Source: Halomonas binhaiensis (GTDB taxonomy: Bacteria; Pseudomonadota; Gammaproteobacteria; Pseudomonadales; Halomonadaceae). Taken from it: a DNA stretch of 64,000 nt. Below, one piece after another: positions 1 to 8,860 of the stretch (position 1 is its first letter; each line of letters starts with the position of its first letter). The translations under genes were made by a program, and so were the position numbers. The notes beneath the pieces were generated by a model that was not told the origin of the DNA, searched no databases, and saw only the letters and a program-made list of their open reading frames with translations. The DNA lies in contig NZ_CP038437.2 of the NCBI RefSeq assembly GCF_008329985.2, positions 868,001-932,000 on the forward strand. The letters are read 5' to 3'.

Positions 1-243
1 GCTCTGAGCATGCGTTTTGGTCTTGGCTGGGCCAAGTCTCACTCCTTCCACACTGGCCAGTGCCCGGTGATGAAGTATCACCGTCCGCTGATGCAAGCGA
101 TCCTGTTTGGCAAGGTCAAGATTGCCGATGCGGTCAACGTCCAGATGATCACGCTGGATCAGGCGCCGCAGGGCTATGCTGACTTCGACGGCGGTGCCGC
201 CAAGAAGTTTGTCATCGACCCGCATGGCAGTGTCGCGGCCTGA
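1..243 (+). CDS. fdhA: Glutathione-independent formaldehyde dehydrogenase, C-terminal end (partial)
   Basis: The frame is open from base 1 and ends at the TGA at 241-243, so only the last 80 or so residues are present. The segment with WAKSHSFHTGQ, then the LMQAIL helix, then QGYADFDGGAAKKFVIDPHG, resembles the C-terminus of the zinc-dependent NAD-linked formaldehyde dehydrogenase of pseudomonads, a medium-chain dehydrogenase/reductase. It would oxidise formaldehyde to formate without glutathione. The neighbourhood fits: a formate dehydrogenase follows, and sarcosine oxidase genes, which yield formaldehyde or methylene-tetrahydrofolate, lie at 20-25 kb. The catalytic zinc ligands lie outside the window. 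Confidence 0.85.
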   Translation, partial: ALSMRFGLGWAKSHSFHTGQCPVMKYHRPLMQAILFGKVKIADAVNVQMITLDQAPQGYADFDGGAAKKFVIDPHGSVAA

Positions 244-246
244 TCT

Positions 247-321
247 GAGCTACGAGCCACGAGCTACGAGCTACGAGCTACGAGCTACGAGCTACGAGCT
301 ACGAGCTGCGCCACGAGCCAC
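247..321 (+). repeat. 7-bp tandem repeat array (GAGCTAC)
   Basis: Nine units of GAGCTAC in perfect register run from 247 to 309, with variants GAGCCAC (unit 2) and GAGCTGC (unit 9). A shortened unit and another GAGCCAC follow. The array starts three bases after the fdhA stop codon and ends about 175 bp before the formate dehydrogenase genes. It has no stop codon in any plus-strand frame, which creates spurious open frames. Confidence 0.95.
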
Positions 322-496
322 AAGAGCAACGGTCCTCGGCGATATGCCGGGGGCCGTGTTCGCCGTTGCGGATAATGATGAAGTCGGGATAGGTGGGAAG
401 CCCGTGGAAAAGAGACTACTGCCAAGAGTGCATTGCAGAAGAGAGGGGCGACTGCCAGATTAAGAGAAGGCTTTTGCTGAATGACAAGAGTCACAC

Positions 497-2248
497 ATGA
501 CCGAAACCGAGACTGCAAAGCCTGACGCCGAACCACGTCGTACTCGAGCGACGTTGCGGGGACGCCAGGTGGAGGGCAAGACCCTCGATACCCTGCGTAA
601 TCTGCTGGGTGATGAACGCCGCTATCCTGAGCTTTCCCGCCGTGACTTGCTGATCGAGCACCTCCACGCCATTCAGGATGAGTGCGGCTACCTGCCCCTG
701 GTGTGGTTGCGTGCCCTGGCGGCCTACATGAACCTGCCCATGGCGGCGGTTTATGAGACAGCCACTTTCTATGCTCATTTCGATGTCGTCCACGACGACG
801 ATGCGCCACCACCGCCCAAGACGGTACGTGTGTGCGATTCCTTGACCTGCCAACTGGCGGGTGCAGAGAAGCTTCGCGCTGAGCTGCAACTGGAGTTGGA
901 TGTCCGCCGGGTACGAGTGTTGCGCGCCCCCTGCATGGGGCGTTGTGACCAGGCGCCTGTGGTGGAAGTGGGACATCATCATCTGGGGCATGCGACCCGA
1001 GACGCCGTGTGCGCGGTGGTGGATACCGGCCAGCACCAACCTGAAGCGGTGATGTGGCAACGCCTGGATGCCTATCGCCAGGAGCAAGGATATACATTGC
1101 TGAACGGCTGTCGTGATGGTGAAGTCCTGGTCGATGATCTGCTCACCCTGCTTGAGCATTCTGGTCTGCGTGGACTGGGAGGTGCTGGATTCCCTACATT
1201 TCGAAAGTGGCGATCGGTGCGCGCTGAGCCGGGCCCGAGACTGTGCGTGGTCAATGCCGACGAAGGGGAGCCTGGCACCTTCAAGGATCGCTACTACCTG
1301 GAGAGATCCCCTCACAGGATGCTGGAGGGGGCCCTGGTCGCGGCCTGGGCGATTGAAGCCGAAAAGCTCTATATCTATCTACGCGATGAATATCCCGGAC
1401 TGCACCGGGTGCTGCATGTGGCGATTGCCGAGTTGGAAAATGCTGGACTCGTCGAGCCGGGCTTCATCGTGCTGCGACGGGGTGCCGGGGCTTATATCTG
1501 TGGCGAGGAGTCGGCACTGATCGAGTCGCTGGAAGGCAAACCCGGCAAGCCTCGGCACCGTCCGCCTTTCGTCGCCCAGAAAGGCTTGTTCGACCAGCCG
1601 ACATTGGTCAACAACGTCGAGACATTGTACTGGATACCGCTGTTTTGGCGGGATGGCGCCGACTCCTATGCCAGCCATGGCCGTCATGGTCGCAGTGGCC
1701 TGCGCAGTTTCTCGTTGTCAGGTCGTGTGCGCCTCCCTGGTGTCTACCTGGCGCCTGCTGGCATCACGCTCATGGAGTTGGTCGAGGAATATGGTGGCGG
1801 CATGCTCGAAGGGCATACGCTGGCCGGCTATCTGCCCGGAGGTGCCTCCGGAGGCATATTGCCTGCTTCCAAGGCCGATCTGCCGCTGGATTTTGACACC
1901 CTCCAGGCAGAAGGGTGCTTCATCGGTTCGGCGGCCGTCATCGTCCTGTCGGATCAGGATGACCTGCGTGCCGTGGCTACCAACCTGCTGGCCTTTTTCG
2001 CCGATGAGTCCTGTGGTCAATGCACTCCCTGCCGAGTGGGCACGGAAAAGATGCTCAGCCTGCTTGAACGCGATACCTGGATCGTGGAGGACCTGGAGCG
2101 GCTGTCGCGCATCATGCAGGACGCCTCGATCTGCGGCCTTGGCCAGGCGGCCCCTAACCCGGTGCTCAGCCTGCTGCGACATTTCCGCGCCGATCTCGCA
2201 CGTCACAACATCATTGTGACGTCGGCATCAGGGGAGGGGCAGCCATGA
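497..2248 (+). CDS. fdsB: NAD-dependent formate dehydrogenase, fused gamma-beta subunit (NuoE-NuoF type)
   Basis: This is the diaphorase part of a soluble molybdenum formate dehydrogenase; it passes electrons from the alpha subunit to NAD+. Residues about 30-165 form a NuoE/FdsG-like thioredoxin-fold domain with [2Fe-2S] ligands C113, C118, C146 and C150 (CDSLTC and CMGRC). Residues about 215-583 form a NuoF/FdsB-like domain with the glycine-rich LRGLGGAGFPTF region, the NADEGEPGTFKDR segment and a [4Fe-4S] motif starting at C506 (CGQCTPC) plus a later Cys in SICGLG. In many bacteria these two domains are separate proteins; here they are one 583-residue chain. The stop overlaps the alpha-subunit start by 4 bp (ATGA). 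A strong ribosome site is not visible before the chosen ATG. Confidence 0.9.
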   Translation: MTETETAKPDAEPRRTRATLRGRQVEGKTLDTLRNLLGDERRYPELSRRDLLIEHLHAIQDECGYLPLVWLRALAAYMNLPMAAVYETATFYAHFDVVHDDDAPPPPKTVRVCDSLTCQLAGAEKLRAELQLELDVRRVRVLRAPCMGRCDQAPVVEVGHHHLGHATRDAVCAVVDTGQHQPEAVMWQRLDAYRQEQGYTLLNGCRDGEVLVDDLLTLLEHSGLRGLGGAGFPTFRKWRSVRAEPGPRLCVVNADEGEPGTFKDRYYLERSPHRMLEGALVAAWAIEAEKLYIYLRDEYPGLHRVLHVAIAELENAGLVEPGFIVLRRGAGAYICGEESALIESLEGKPGKPRHRPPFVAQKGLFDQPTLVNNVETLYWIPLFWRDGADSYASHGRHGRSGLRSFSLSGRVRLPGVYLAPAGITLMELVEEYGGGMLEGHTLAGYLPGGASGGILPASKADLPLDFDTLQAEGCFIGSAAVIVLSDQDDLRAVATNLLAFFADESCGQCTPCRVGTEKMLSLLERDTWIVEDLERLSRIMQDASICGLGQAAPNPVLSLLRHFRADLARHNIIVTSASGEGQP

Positions 2249-5187
2249 GCGCAAAGACAGCCATGAGCCAGAAGACAGCCTTGAATGAGCAACCCTTCAC
2301 GCTGACGCTGGATGGGGAGCAAGTAAGTGCTTACCGGGGCGAGACCCTGTGGCAAGTGGCCAAGCGTGCTGGCGAAACCATTCCCCACCTGTGCTTCAAG
2401 GAAACCAGCGGCTATCGTGCGGATGGCAACTGTCGTGCCTGCATGGTGGAAATCGAAGGTGAAAGGGTGCTGGCTGCCAGCTGTCTGCGTGAGGCGCAGC
2501 CGGATATGGTAGTAAGAAGCCTGACTTCCGAACGGGCCCGGGAGGCCCGGGAAGGCGTGTTGGAACTGCTGCTGGCCGATCAACCCGACCGAGAGCGCAG
2601 TCCCGACCGTTCCAGTCATCTGTGGGCCATGGCCGATGCTCTGGCAGTGGATGCCACCCGGGCCAGGGCGCGCTATCCGCGGCGCCGCATGCAAACCGTA
2701 CACCATGCCCCCGGTAAGCGCTTACCAACGCCAGGCACACCATTCGTGGCGGAAGACGTCACTCGAGAATCCACCCCGACGACAGACGATGAAGGTATTC
2801 AGGAGGCGATCGTGGTGGCTGGCCATGACGCCAGTCATCCCGCCATGAGGGTCAACCTGGATGCCTGTATCGATTGCAACCTGTGCGTGCGGGCCTGTCG
2901 TGAGGTTCAGGTCAACGATGTCATCGGGTTGGCGTATCGAGGCGCTGCCAGCAAGGTAGTGTTCGACTTCGATGACCCTATGGGGGACAGCACCTGTGTT
3001 GCCTGCGGTGAATGTGTCCAGGCCTGCCCTACCGGAGCATTGATGCCAGCCACGTTGATCGATGCGGATGGCTGCGGTGACAGTGCCAGCGCAGAGCAAC
3101 AGGTCGATTCGGTATGCCCTTATTGCGGAGTGGGTTGTCAGTTGCGCTATCACATCAAGGATGATGCGATTTTGTTCGTGGAAGGCCGCGATGGTCCGGC
3201 CAACCAGGGACGACTATGCGTCAAGGGACGCTTCGGTTTCGACTATGTTCGCCACCCGGCGCGCCTGACTCGGCCATTGGTTCGTCGTGCCGGGGTGGCC
3301 AAGGCGCTCGATCCCGCCTTCGACCCCGCCAATCCATTGACGCACTTCCGTGAAGCCAGCTGGGAAGAAGCCTTGGATCTGGCGGCGGATGGACTGATGC
3401 AACTCAAGCAGGCACATGGACCCAATGGCCTGGCCGGGTTTGGTAGTGCCAAGTGTTCCAACGAGGAAGCCTGGCTGTTTCAGAAGCTGGTCAGAACAGG
3501 CTTTGGCTCCAATCACGTCGATCACTGTACGCGCCTGTGTCATGCCAGCTCCGTAGCGGCGCTGATGGAATGTATCGGTTCTGGCGCCGTGACCGCTTCC
3601 TTCATGCAGGCACTGGAAGCCGATGTGGTGATTCTCACCGGCTGTAATCCGGCGGTGAACCACCCCGTGGCAGCGACATTCTTCAAGCAGGCGGCCAAGC
3701 AGGGCACCCGCTTCATCATCATCGACCCCCGCGGTCAGGCCATGGGAGCCTATGCGCACCGGGTGCTGCGTTTCCATCCTGGCACCGATGTCTCACTGTT
3801 CAATGCCATGCTCAATGTCATTGTCGAAGAGCAGCTCTACGATGCCGACTACATTGCTGCGCATACTGAAGGCTTCGAGCGGCTCAAGACACAAGTGCGT
3901 GGCCAGACCCCGGAGGCCATGGCTTCCCATTGCGGTGTCGATGCCGACGAGATTCGTGCCGCCGCCCGAGAGTTCGCGCTGGCTGACAAGGCCATGATCT
4001 TCTGGGGCATGGGCATTTCCCAGCATACCCATGGTACTGACAATGCGCGTTGCCTGATTTCCCTGGCGCTGGCTTGTGGCCAGACGGGACGTCTCGGTAC
4101 CGGTCTGCACCCGCTACGCGGTCAGAACAACGTACAGGGGGCCTCGGATGCCGGGCTGATTCCCATGGTGCTGCCCGACTACCAGCCAGTCACGGATGCG
4201 CAAGTGCGGGCAGCTTTCGAGGAACTGTGGAGCACTAAGCTGGATGCCGAGCCGGGACTCACGGTGGTGGAGATCATGGAAGCCATCCATGCTGGGCAGA
4301 TTCGTGGCATGTACATTCTCGGTGAGAACCCGGCCATGTCGGATCCGGATCTTGAGCATGCCCGAGCGGCCCTGGCCAAGCTCGAGCACCTGGTGGTGCA
4401 GGATCTGTTCGTCACCGAAACGGCCCAGTACGCCGATGTCATTCTGCCGGCCTCCAGCTGGCCGGAGAAGGATGGCACGGTGACCAATACCAATCGCCAG
4501 GTGCAACTTGGGCGTCAGGCCTTGTCACTGCCTGGCGAGTCACGTCCTGACTGGTGGATCATTCAGCAGATTGCCCAGCGCTGCGGGTTGCCATGGGATT
4601 ATCAGCACCCCAGAGAAGTGTTTGCCGAGATGCAGCAGGGCATGCCATCGCTCAATCACATCAGTTGGGAACGTCTGGAGCGGGAAGGTTCAGTGACTTA
4701 CCCTTGCCCGGCGGACGACGCACCGGGTGAAGACGTGGTCTTCAGCGATACATTTCCCACTGCCAGTGGCAAAGCGAGTTTCTCACCGGTACGCCCACTG
4801 CCGCCGGATGAGCCCGTCGATCGCCATTACCCCACGGTGCTGTCCACAGGGCGTCAACTGGAGCATTGGCATACCGGTTCGATGACCCGGCGTGCCCTGG
4901 TGCTCGATGCGCTGGAGCCGGAAGCTGTCGCCATGCTGTCTCCTGGAGAGATTCGGCGTCTGGGCATGCAGGCAGGGGAACGGCTGACCATTACCACGCG
5001 ACGGGGCGAAATTACTCTGGTGGCCCGTGTCGATGAAGGCATGCCGAACGGTATGGTGTTTGTCCCATTCTGTTATGCCGAGGCGGCCGTGAACCTGCTG
5101 ACGAATCCGGCCCTGGACCCCTACGGCAAGATTCCTGAATTCAAGTATGCTGCTTGCCGGTTGAGTCCGGCCGCACCCAGCCATTGA
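2245..5187 (+). CDS. fdsA: NAD-dependent formate dehydrogenase, catalytic alpha subunit (molybdopterin)
   Basis: This 980-residue protein oxidises formate to CO2 in the cytoplasm. Its domains in order are an N-terminal [2Fe-2S] ferredoxin-like domain with its Cys set around residues 50-80 (GNCRACMVEIEGE), a two-cluster [4Fe-4S] domain around 205-275 (CIDCNLCVRAC and CVACGECVQACP), a further [4Fe-4S] site (CPYCGVGC), then the molybdopterin-binding domains to the C-terminus. The metal ligand is Cys432 in the segment TRLCHAS, so this is a cysteine and not a selenocysteine enzyme. Length and order match FdsA/FdhF of the NAD-linked soluble class. It is translationally coupled to the fused gamma-beta subunit. 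Its FdhD-type sulfurtransferase is not in the window. Confidence 0.93.
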   Translation: MSAKTAMSQKTALNEQPFTLTLDGEQVSAYRGETLWQVAKRAGETIPHLCFKETSGYRADGNCRACMVEIEGERVLAASCLREAQPDMVVRSLTSERAREAREGVLELLLADQPDRERSPDRSSHLWAMADALAVDATRARARYPRRRMQTVHHAPGKRLPTPGTPFVAEDVTRESTPTTDDEGIQEAIVVAGHDASHPAMRVNLDACIDCNLCVRACREVQVNDVIGLAYRGAASKVVFDFDDPMGDSTCVACGECVQACPTGALMPATLIDADGCGDSASAEQQVDSVCPYCGVGCQLRYHIKDDAILFVEGRDGPANQGRLCVKGRFGFDYVRHPARLTRPLVRRAGVAKALDPAFDPANPLTHFREASWEEALDLAADGLMQLKQAHGPNGLAGFGSAKCSNEEAWLFQKLVRTGFGSNHVDHCTRLCHASSVAALMECIGSGAVTASFMQALEADVVILTGCNPAVNHPVAATFFKQAAKQGTRFIIIDPRGQAMGAYAHRVLRFHPGTDVSLFNAMLNVIVEEQLYDADYIAAHTEGFERLKTQVRGQTPEAMASHCGVDADEIRAAAREFALADKAMIFWGMGISQHTHGTDNARCLISLALACGQTGRLGTGLHPLRGQNNVQGASDAGLIPMVLPDYQPVTDAQVRAAFEELWSTKLDAEPGLTVVEIMEAIHAGQIRGMYILGENPAMSDPDLEHARAALAKLEHLVVQDLFVTETAQYADVILPASSWPEKDGTVTNTNRQVQLGRQALSLPGESRPDWWIIQQIAQRCGLPWDYQHPREVFAEMQQGMPSLNHISWERLEREGSVTYPCPADDAPGEDVVFSDTFPTASGKASFSPVRPLPPDEPVDRHYPTVLSTGRQLEHWHTGSMTRRALVLDALEPEAVAMLSPGEIRRLGMQAGERLTITTRRGEITLVARVDEGMPNGMVFVPFCYAEAAVNLLTNPALDPYGKIPEFKYAACRLSPAAPSH

Positions 5188-5285
5188 TCCTGCTACTCAT
5201 GGACCCTTCTATTCATTACCCTTTTTCTCAATAACCCTGCTTCTCAATAATCTTAGTTGCTCGTTGACCTCAGGAGATATCCATC

Positions 5286-5525
5286 ATGATGATTGCCGAA
5301 CTGATCGATGGTGATGATTTTCGTGACCGCCTGGTGGCGTTAGGCATTCGTATTCCCGACGATGCCTGTCCGGATACCTGTGCGCGCATGGCGCGCCTCA
5401 AGGCCCAGGAAGTGGGTGTGCCAGGGCTGGCCGAGCTGGTACAGGAACTGCTCAACAAGAGCGACGTGCTGTTGCCGTCAGTGCATCGAGCGATCGAGGA
5501 TCATTTGCGGTCGTTGCCGTCTTGA
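5286..5525 (+). CDS. Small conserved-looking protein downstream of formate dehydrogenase
   Basis: This is a 79-residue acidic protein without a signal peptide or membrane segment. An AGGAG at 5272-5276 sits nine bases before the ATG, and codon use matches the formate dehydrogenase genes. It follows the alpha subunit by about 100 bp and precedes the terminator at 5603, so it is probably the last gene of the operon. It contains one short cysteine pair (DACPDTC). FdsD, the small delta subunit, usually occupies this position, but I do not recognise the FdsD sequence pattern, so the function is left open. Confidence 0.7.
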   Translation: MMIAELIDGDDFRDRLVALGIRIPDDACPDTCARMARLKAQEVGVPGLAELVQELLNKSDVLLPSVHRAIEDHLRSLPS

Positions 5526-5602
5526 ATTCTCATTAGCTGTTTCGATGCATGTAGGCATTCGCCTGGATATTTATAAGAAGTTCCACAGGTAAAATCCGCT
5601 TG

Positions 5603-5643
5603 CTACGCCCCGAATGAGTCAAGTCATCGGGGCGTAGTTTTTT
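5603..5643 (+). terminator. Rho-independent terminator of the formate dehydrogenase operon
   Basis: An 11-bp perfect stem (CTACGCCCCGA at 5603-5613, complement at 5627-5637) is followed by a run of T from 5638. It marks the end of the GC-rich core segment; the AT-rich island begins directly after it. Confidence 0.9.
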
Positions 5644-6077
5644 ATATTCAGATAAAATGCATTTATGTTTTTTGGGTTATTTGTCTATGTCTATTGTAAA
5701 TTGGTTATATTTCCGCACTGTATCATGATAGGTGTATGCATTTTATGTGACGCTAAAAATAATATTGACCCAAGTCAAGAAACAGGCGGGAAGTAGAAGT
5801 TTTTGATCCTGTTAGACCATAAACTGCCATGATCATTTAGTAATGAGCGATGTCGTCTACTTCATAGTCTAAAGTTTATATATAAGTTTAGGAGTATCGT
5901 CATACTTTTGTATCAGGATTCCTGGGAACTTTTGCTATTTCAGGATAGTGATAAAGTTTATCTTGATCCCAATAATCTGTATTCAAGGCATCCGGTATCA
6001 TTTTAAATTTTCTATTGCACAGAGATATACTTAAGAAAGCGAGTGATACAACACCTGAAAAATTCATAAGGCTTAAA
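5644..6077. other. AT-rich intergenic leader of the polysaccharide island
   Basis: The 434 bases are strikingly AT-rich compared with the preceding genes and hold no convincing gene. The promoter of the polysaccharide genes must lie here. I looked for an RfaH ops element; GGCGGGAAGTAG near 5785 only shares its first five bases, so it is not claimed. Confidence 0.6.
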
Positions 6078-6536
6078 ATGAAAACCATCATTACTTATGG
6101 AACTTTCGATATGTTCCATATAGGGCATCTGAATTTACTTCGTCAATTAAAAGAAATGGGAGACAAAGTTGTTGTCGCAGTCTCTACTGATGAATTTAAT
6201 CTGGGGAAGGGGAAAAAAACACTAATCCCTTATGAGCAGAGAGTACAGATTGTTGAGTCAATCCAATACGTAGACTTAGTAATACCAGAAGAAAGTTGGG
6301 AACAGAAAACATCTGATGTAGAGAAATATAATGTCGATGTTTTCGCTATAGGAGATGATTGGGAAGGAAAGTTTGATTTCCTCAAGGATCAGTGCGAAGT
6401 CATCTACTTGGCCAGGACAAAAAATATATCAACAACAGACTTAAAAAGATCTTTAAAACGTCTCCTTTCAATACCGCACGAAGAGCTTTGTCGCGCATTT
6501 GAGGTTTTGGAAGTTCTAAAGAATGATTTATCCTAG
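6078..6536 (+). CDS. tagD: Glycerol-3-phosphate cytidylyltransferase (TagD family)
   Basis: The enzyme would join CTP and glycerol-3-phosphate to give CDP-glycerol, the donor for glycerol-phosphate polymers. The 152-residue protein begins with the nucleotidyltransferase signature TYGTFDMFHIGHLNLL (HxGH motif near residue 16) and carries the late ISTTDLKRSL segment (ISTT motif), typical of TagD-like enzymes. The ATG at 6078 is chosen because AAGG at 6068-6071 lies six bases upstream; an earlier in-frame ATG at 6015 lacks a ribosome site. It is the first gene of the island, and a TagF-like user of CDP-glycerol lies at 10.1 kb. Base composition is AT-rich, suggesting transfer. Confidence 0.9.
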   Translation: MKTIITYGTFDMFHIGHLNLLRQLKEMGDKVVVAVSTDEFNLGKGKKTLIPYEQRVQIVESIQYVDLVIPEESWEQKTSDVEKYNVDVFAIGDDWEGKFDFLKDQCEVIYLARTKNISTTDLKRSLKRLLSIPHEELCRAFEVLEVLKNDLS

Positions 6537-6545
6537 AAATGGTTT

Positions 6546-6563
6546 CATCATGCACGCATGATG
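6546..6563 (+). terminator. Short hairpin after the TagD-like gene
   Basis: CATCATGC and its exact complement are separated by two bases, about 10 bp after the stop codon. No T-run follows, so it may be an RNA-stabilising hairpin or weak attenuator and not a true terminator. Confidence 0.35.
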
Positions 6564-6614
6564 GTTTAAGGTTCTTTATATGATTTTATCAATGGTTTAG
6601 GGAATGGAAATCTT

Positions 6615-7877
6615 ATGAGACTTGAAGTACAAAAAACTTATAAAATACTCAGATTTCTTAATAAGCCTAGATCACTACCCGTCAGGTCGCTATATAGCGT
6701 ATCCTGCTGGTGCGGGATGCTACTTCTTGGAGCACCACTGCGTGTTGCCAATGATAGTTTTTGTCTTGCAGCAAAGCCTAATGGAATTATCATTGTCGTT
6801 CGTCGAATGATATGGTTCATAAATACTGGATGGATCCCTGTTTCAATTCCAGCAGATTATTTTTTTGATATTTCTGAAAAAATGTCATTATCCGCTTCGC
6901 GCTCACTAATAGAGTGGCTGGGAAGAAATAATAGAATTGATGAATTCGGGAGATGTATCTGGCAAGCGGATCTTATCGGCGGAATTATTGAGCGAAAATG
7001 TGATGCTCAAGGTCGCCTTGAACTGACTCCTGCCAACGCAGTAACAGTTGAAGACAATCTTTTTTGCCAAAAGGTAGATGGTGCATTGGGAGCTCTATGT
7101 GAATATTCAAAGGTCATTCCAGATAACAAGACTGTGACTAAAAAATTCAAAAAAAGAAAGGAGTCGTTTGACAAAAGAGATGCATACCAAGCTATATCGG
7201 ATTTTCGTCGCTTGATGTCAGAGCTTGAATTCCCATGGTATGTAGTAAGTGGGACACTTCTCGGGGCAGTAAGGAACAAAGACTTTTTAGATCACGATTA
7301 TGATATTGATGTTGGCATTGATTATGATGATTTTGATACAGAGCGCTTTCTTGAGCTAGCCAATGGTTCTGCTGAAAGAGCATGGGTAGTCAAATCTACT
7401 AGTTACTGCACTTTTAGAGAAAAATCAGAAAGTGGAAGTGTAGTTTATTATCAGATGGAAAAGCCAATTTTAATAAAACTGGTTCATAAGTCTGGTTTGG
7501 TAATAGATGTTTTTATTCACATAAAAGATGGAGAAAATATATGGCATGGATCCCCTATCCATCGCTGGGATAATACTCTGTTCGAGATAACTGAATACCG
7601 CTTGGGAGAAGAGGTCGTCTTTGGTGCAAAGGATGCTGACCGATATCTAACAGAAAATTATGGAGACTGGAAGACTCCCGTTGTCGAGTTTGATTGTAGC
7701 ATAGATCCTCCAAATATAAGATATTCTAATACTGTTAAATCTGTCACCTATTTGTCTAAAGTTGCATATAGATTTCTTCAATGTGGGGAGATTGAAAAGT
7801 CTTCTATATATTTGGAGTCCATGCAACGCTCTGGGGCAATCATTCGTGATAAAGGAACATGGAAATATAACCGGTAG
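6615..7877 (+). CDS. LicD/fukutin-family phosphotransferase-like protein
   Basis: The 420-residue protein carries the LicD/fukutin nucleotidyltransferase-fold signature near residues 210-235: SGTLLGAVRNKDFLDHDYD followed by IDVGID, with the acidic residues expected to bind metal. Family members transfer phospho-sugar alcohols or phosphocholine from CDP-activated donors onto glycans. In this CDP-glycerol setting it could add glycerol- or ribitol-phosphate type groups, which is inference. The first 190 residues form a separate N-terminal region I do not recognise. The start at 6615 has only a weak purine-rich leader. The gene is AT-rich and follows the TagD-like gene in the same direction. Confidence 0.75.
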   Translation: MRLEVQKTYKILRFLNKPRSLPVRSLYSVSCWCGMLLLGAPLRVANDSFCLAAKPNGIIIVVRRMIWFINTGWIPVSIPADYFFDISEKMSLSASRSLIEWLGRNNRIDEFGRCIWQADLIGGIIERKCDAQGRLELTPANAVTVEDNLFCQKVDGALGALCEYSKVIPDNKTVTKKFKKRKESFDKRDAYQAISDFRRLMSELEFPWYVVSGTLLGAVRNKDFLDHDYDIDVGIDYDDFDTERFLELANGSAERAWVVKSTSYCTFREKSESGSVVYYQMEKPILIKLVHKSGLVIDVFIHIKDGENIWHGSPIHRWDNTLFEITEYRLGEEVVFGAKDADRYLTENYGDWKTPVVEFDCSIDPPNIRYSNTVKSVTYLSKVAYRFLQCGEIEKSSIYLESMQRSGAIIRDKGTWKYNR

Positions 7878-7964
7878 TATAGTGATAGCTAGATAATTCA
7901 TGTCTACAACTTTGAGTCAATGATGTTGATTAAGTCACGGCGCTTCACTTAAGAGGCTGGTAAT

Positions 7965-8729
7965 TTGAGTCCATTTTTAAGACATTTTCGCAATGTTGCT
8001 ATCATAGTTGCAGAATTTGCCTCTTCAGCACTGCAGTACAATGTATCATGTGTTCTGTTGGCTGCTTCAAAATTCTTGCAAGTGGTAGCATTTTTTTTGC
8101 CATTAAAAATATTGATACTACTTGCATCTGACAGTGCTCCTTCATATTTAAATAAGCTTCCTATTAAGATGTCGTATGAGGAGCTTATACTGCTGTTTAT
8201 CGTGATGGTACCTGTAACTTATATAGGTTATGTTATATCAGGAGTGTTGCATAGAAATATTCTAGATAAAGACTTGAAGAGGTGGGGTTCTGAAGAAAAA
8301 GTTCTACAGAATATAAGTGTGAAGTCGAAGTATAGGCTTTTAAAGCTACATGGGCATTCAGCAAATATCTTATCTGAGCTGTTTCTTATATGTTCATCAT
8401 TGATAATGGTGGCTTTTGTAGATGTTCTTATGGCCATGATGATGGTTCTGATGATAGTTACAATTCAATACTATTTCGCAATAAATGTTTTCTACAAGAA
8501 AGATGATGATAGGATTGGTGTGTTTAATCTTCACAGAAGACAATACATAGAATATATATTTTCTATAAGCTTTATAACTGTTTTTCTTTTCCTTTCGACT
8601 CAAGTTTATTTTTATCACATGGGTATTTTTGAAGCTATTTTTGTTTTATTGGTATCAAGAATGATCTTACAGGCAGCACAACGTTTTTCAATGGAAAATA
8701 TATATTTTGTTTATTATCTATGGGCATGA
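7965..8729 (+). CDS. Multi-spanning membrane protein of the polysaccharide island
   Basis: The 254-residue protein shows about six hydrophobic stretches, in two N-terminal, two central and two C-terminal groups, separated by a charged cytoplasmic loop (HRNILDKDLKRWGSEEK). A TTG start at 7965 is supported by AAGAGG at 7951-7956, eight bases upstream. The helix-loop pattern resembles the N-terminal part of an ABC-exporter membrane domain, but no ATPase follows and the protein ends after about 250 residues. It may be an autonomous flippase-like or accessory protein, or a truncated exporter. I do not recognise a named family. Confidence 0.6.
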   Translation: MSPFLRHFRNVAIIVAEFASSALQYNVSCVLLAASKFLQVVAFFLPLKILILLASDSAPSYLNKLPIKMSYEELILLFIVMVPVTYIGYVISGVLHRNILDKDLKRWGSEEKVLQNISVKSKYRLLKLHGHSANILSELFLICSSLIMVAFVDVLMAMMMVLMIVTIQYYFAINVFYKKDDDRIGVFNLHRRQYIEYIFSISFITVFLFLSTQVYFYHMGIFEAIFVLLVSRMILQAAQRFSMENIYFVYYLWA

Positions 8730-8860
8730 GTTCATGATTGAAGAGCGCTATAAATGTAATAAAGAAGCATAACTTCTACCTGGAGTTATGGGGAGTTTAA
8801 AATGCATGAATAATCACTTGTGCTACTTTTTAACACTGTCGGCCATAGGAGATGAAAGAA

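Noticed and set aside
176..463. Plus-strand YELRATS-repeat protein
   Set aside because: It overlaps the fdhA end and arises from the GAGCTAC array.
3538..3540. Possible selenocysteine codon in the formate dehydrogenase
   Set aside because: The metal-ligand codon is TGT, so the enzyme uses cysteine.
5780..5800. RfaH ops element before the polysaccharide genes
   Set aside because: Only the first five bases agree with GGCGGTAG; the rest differs.
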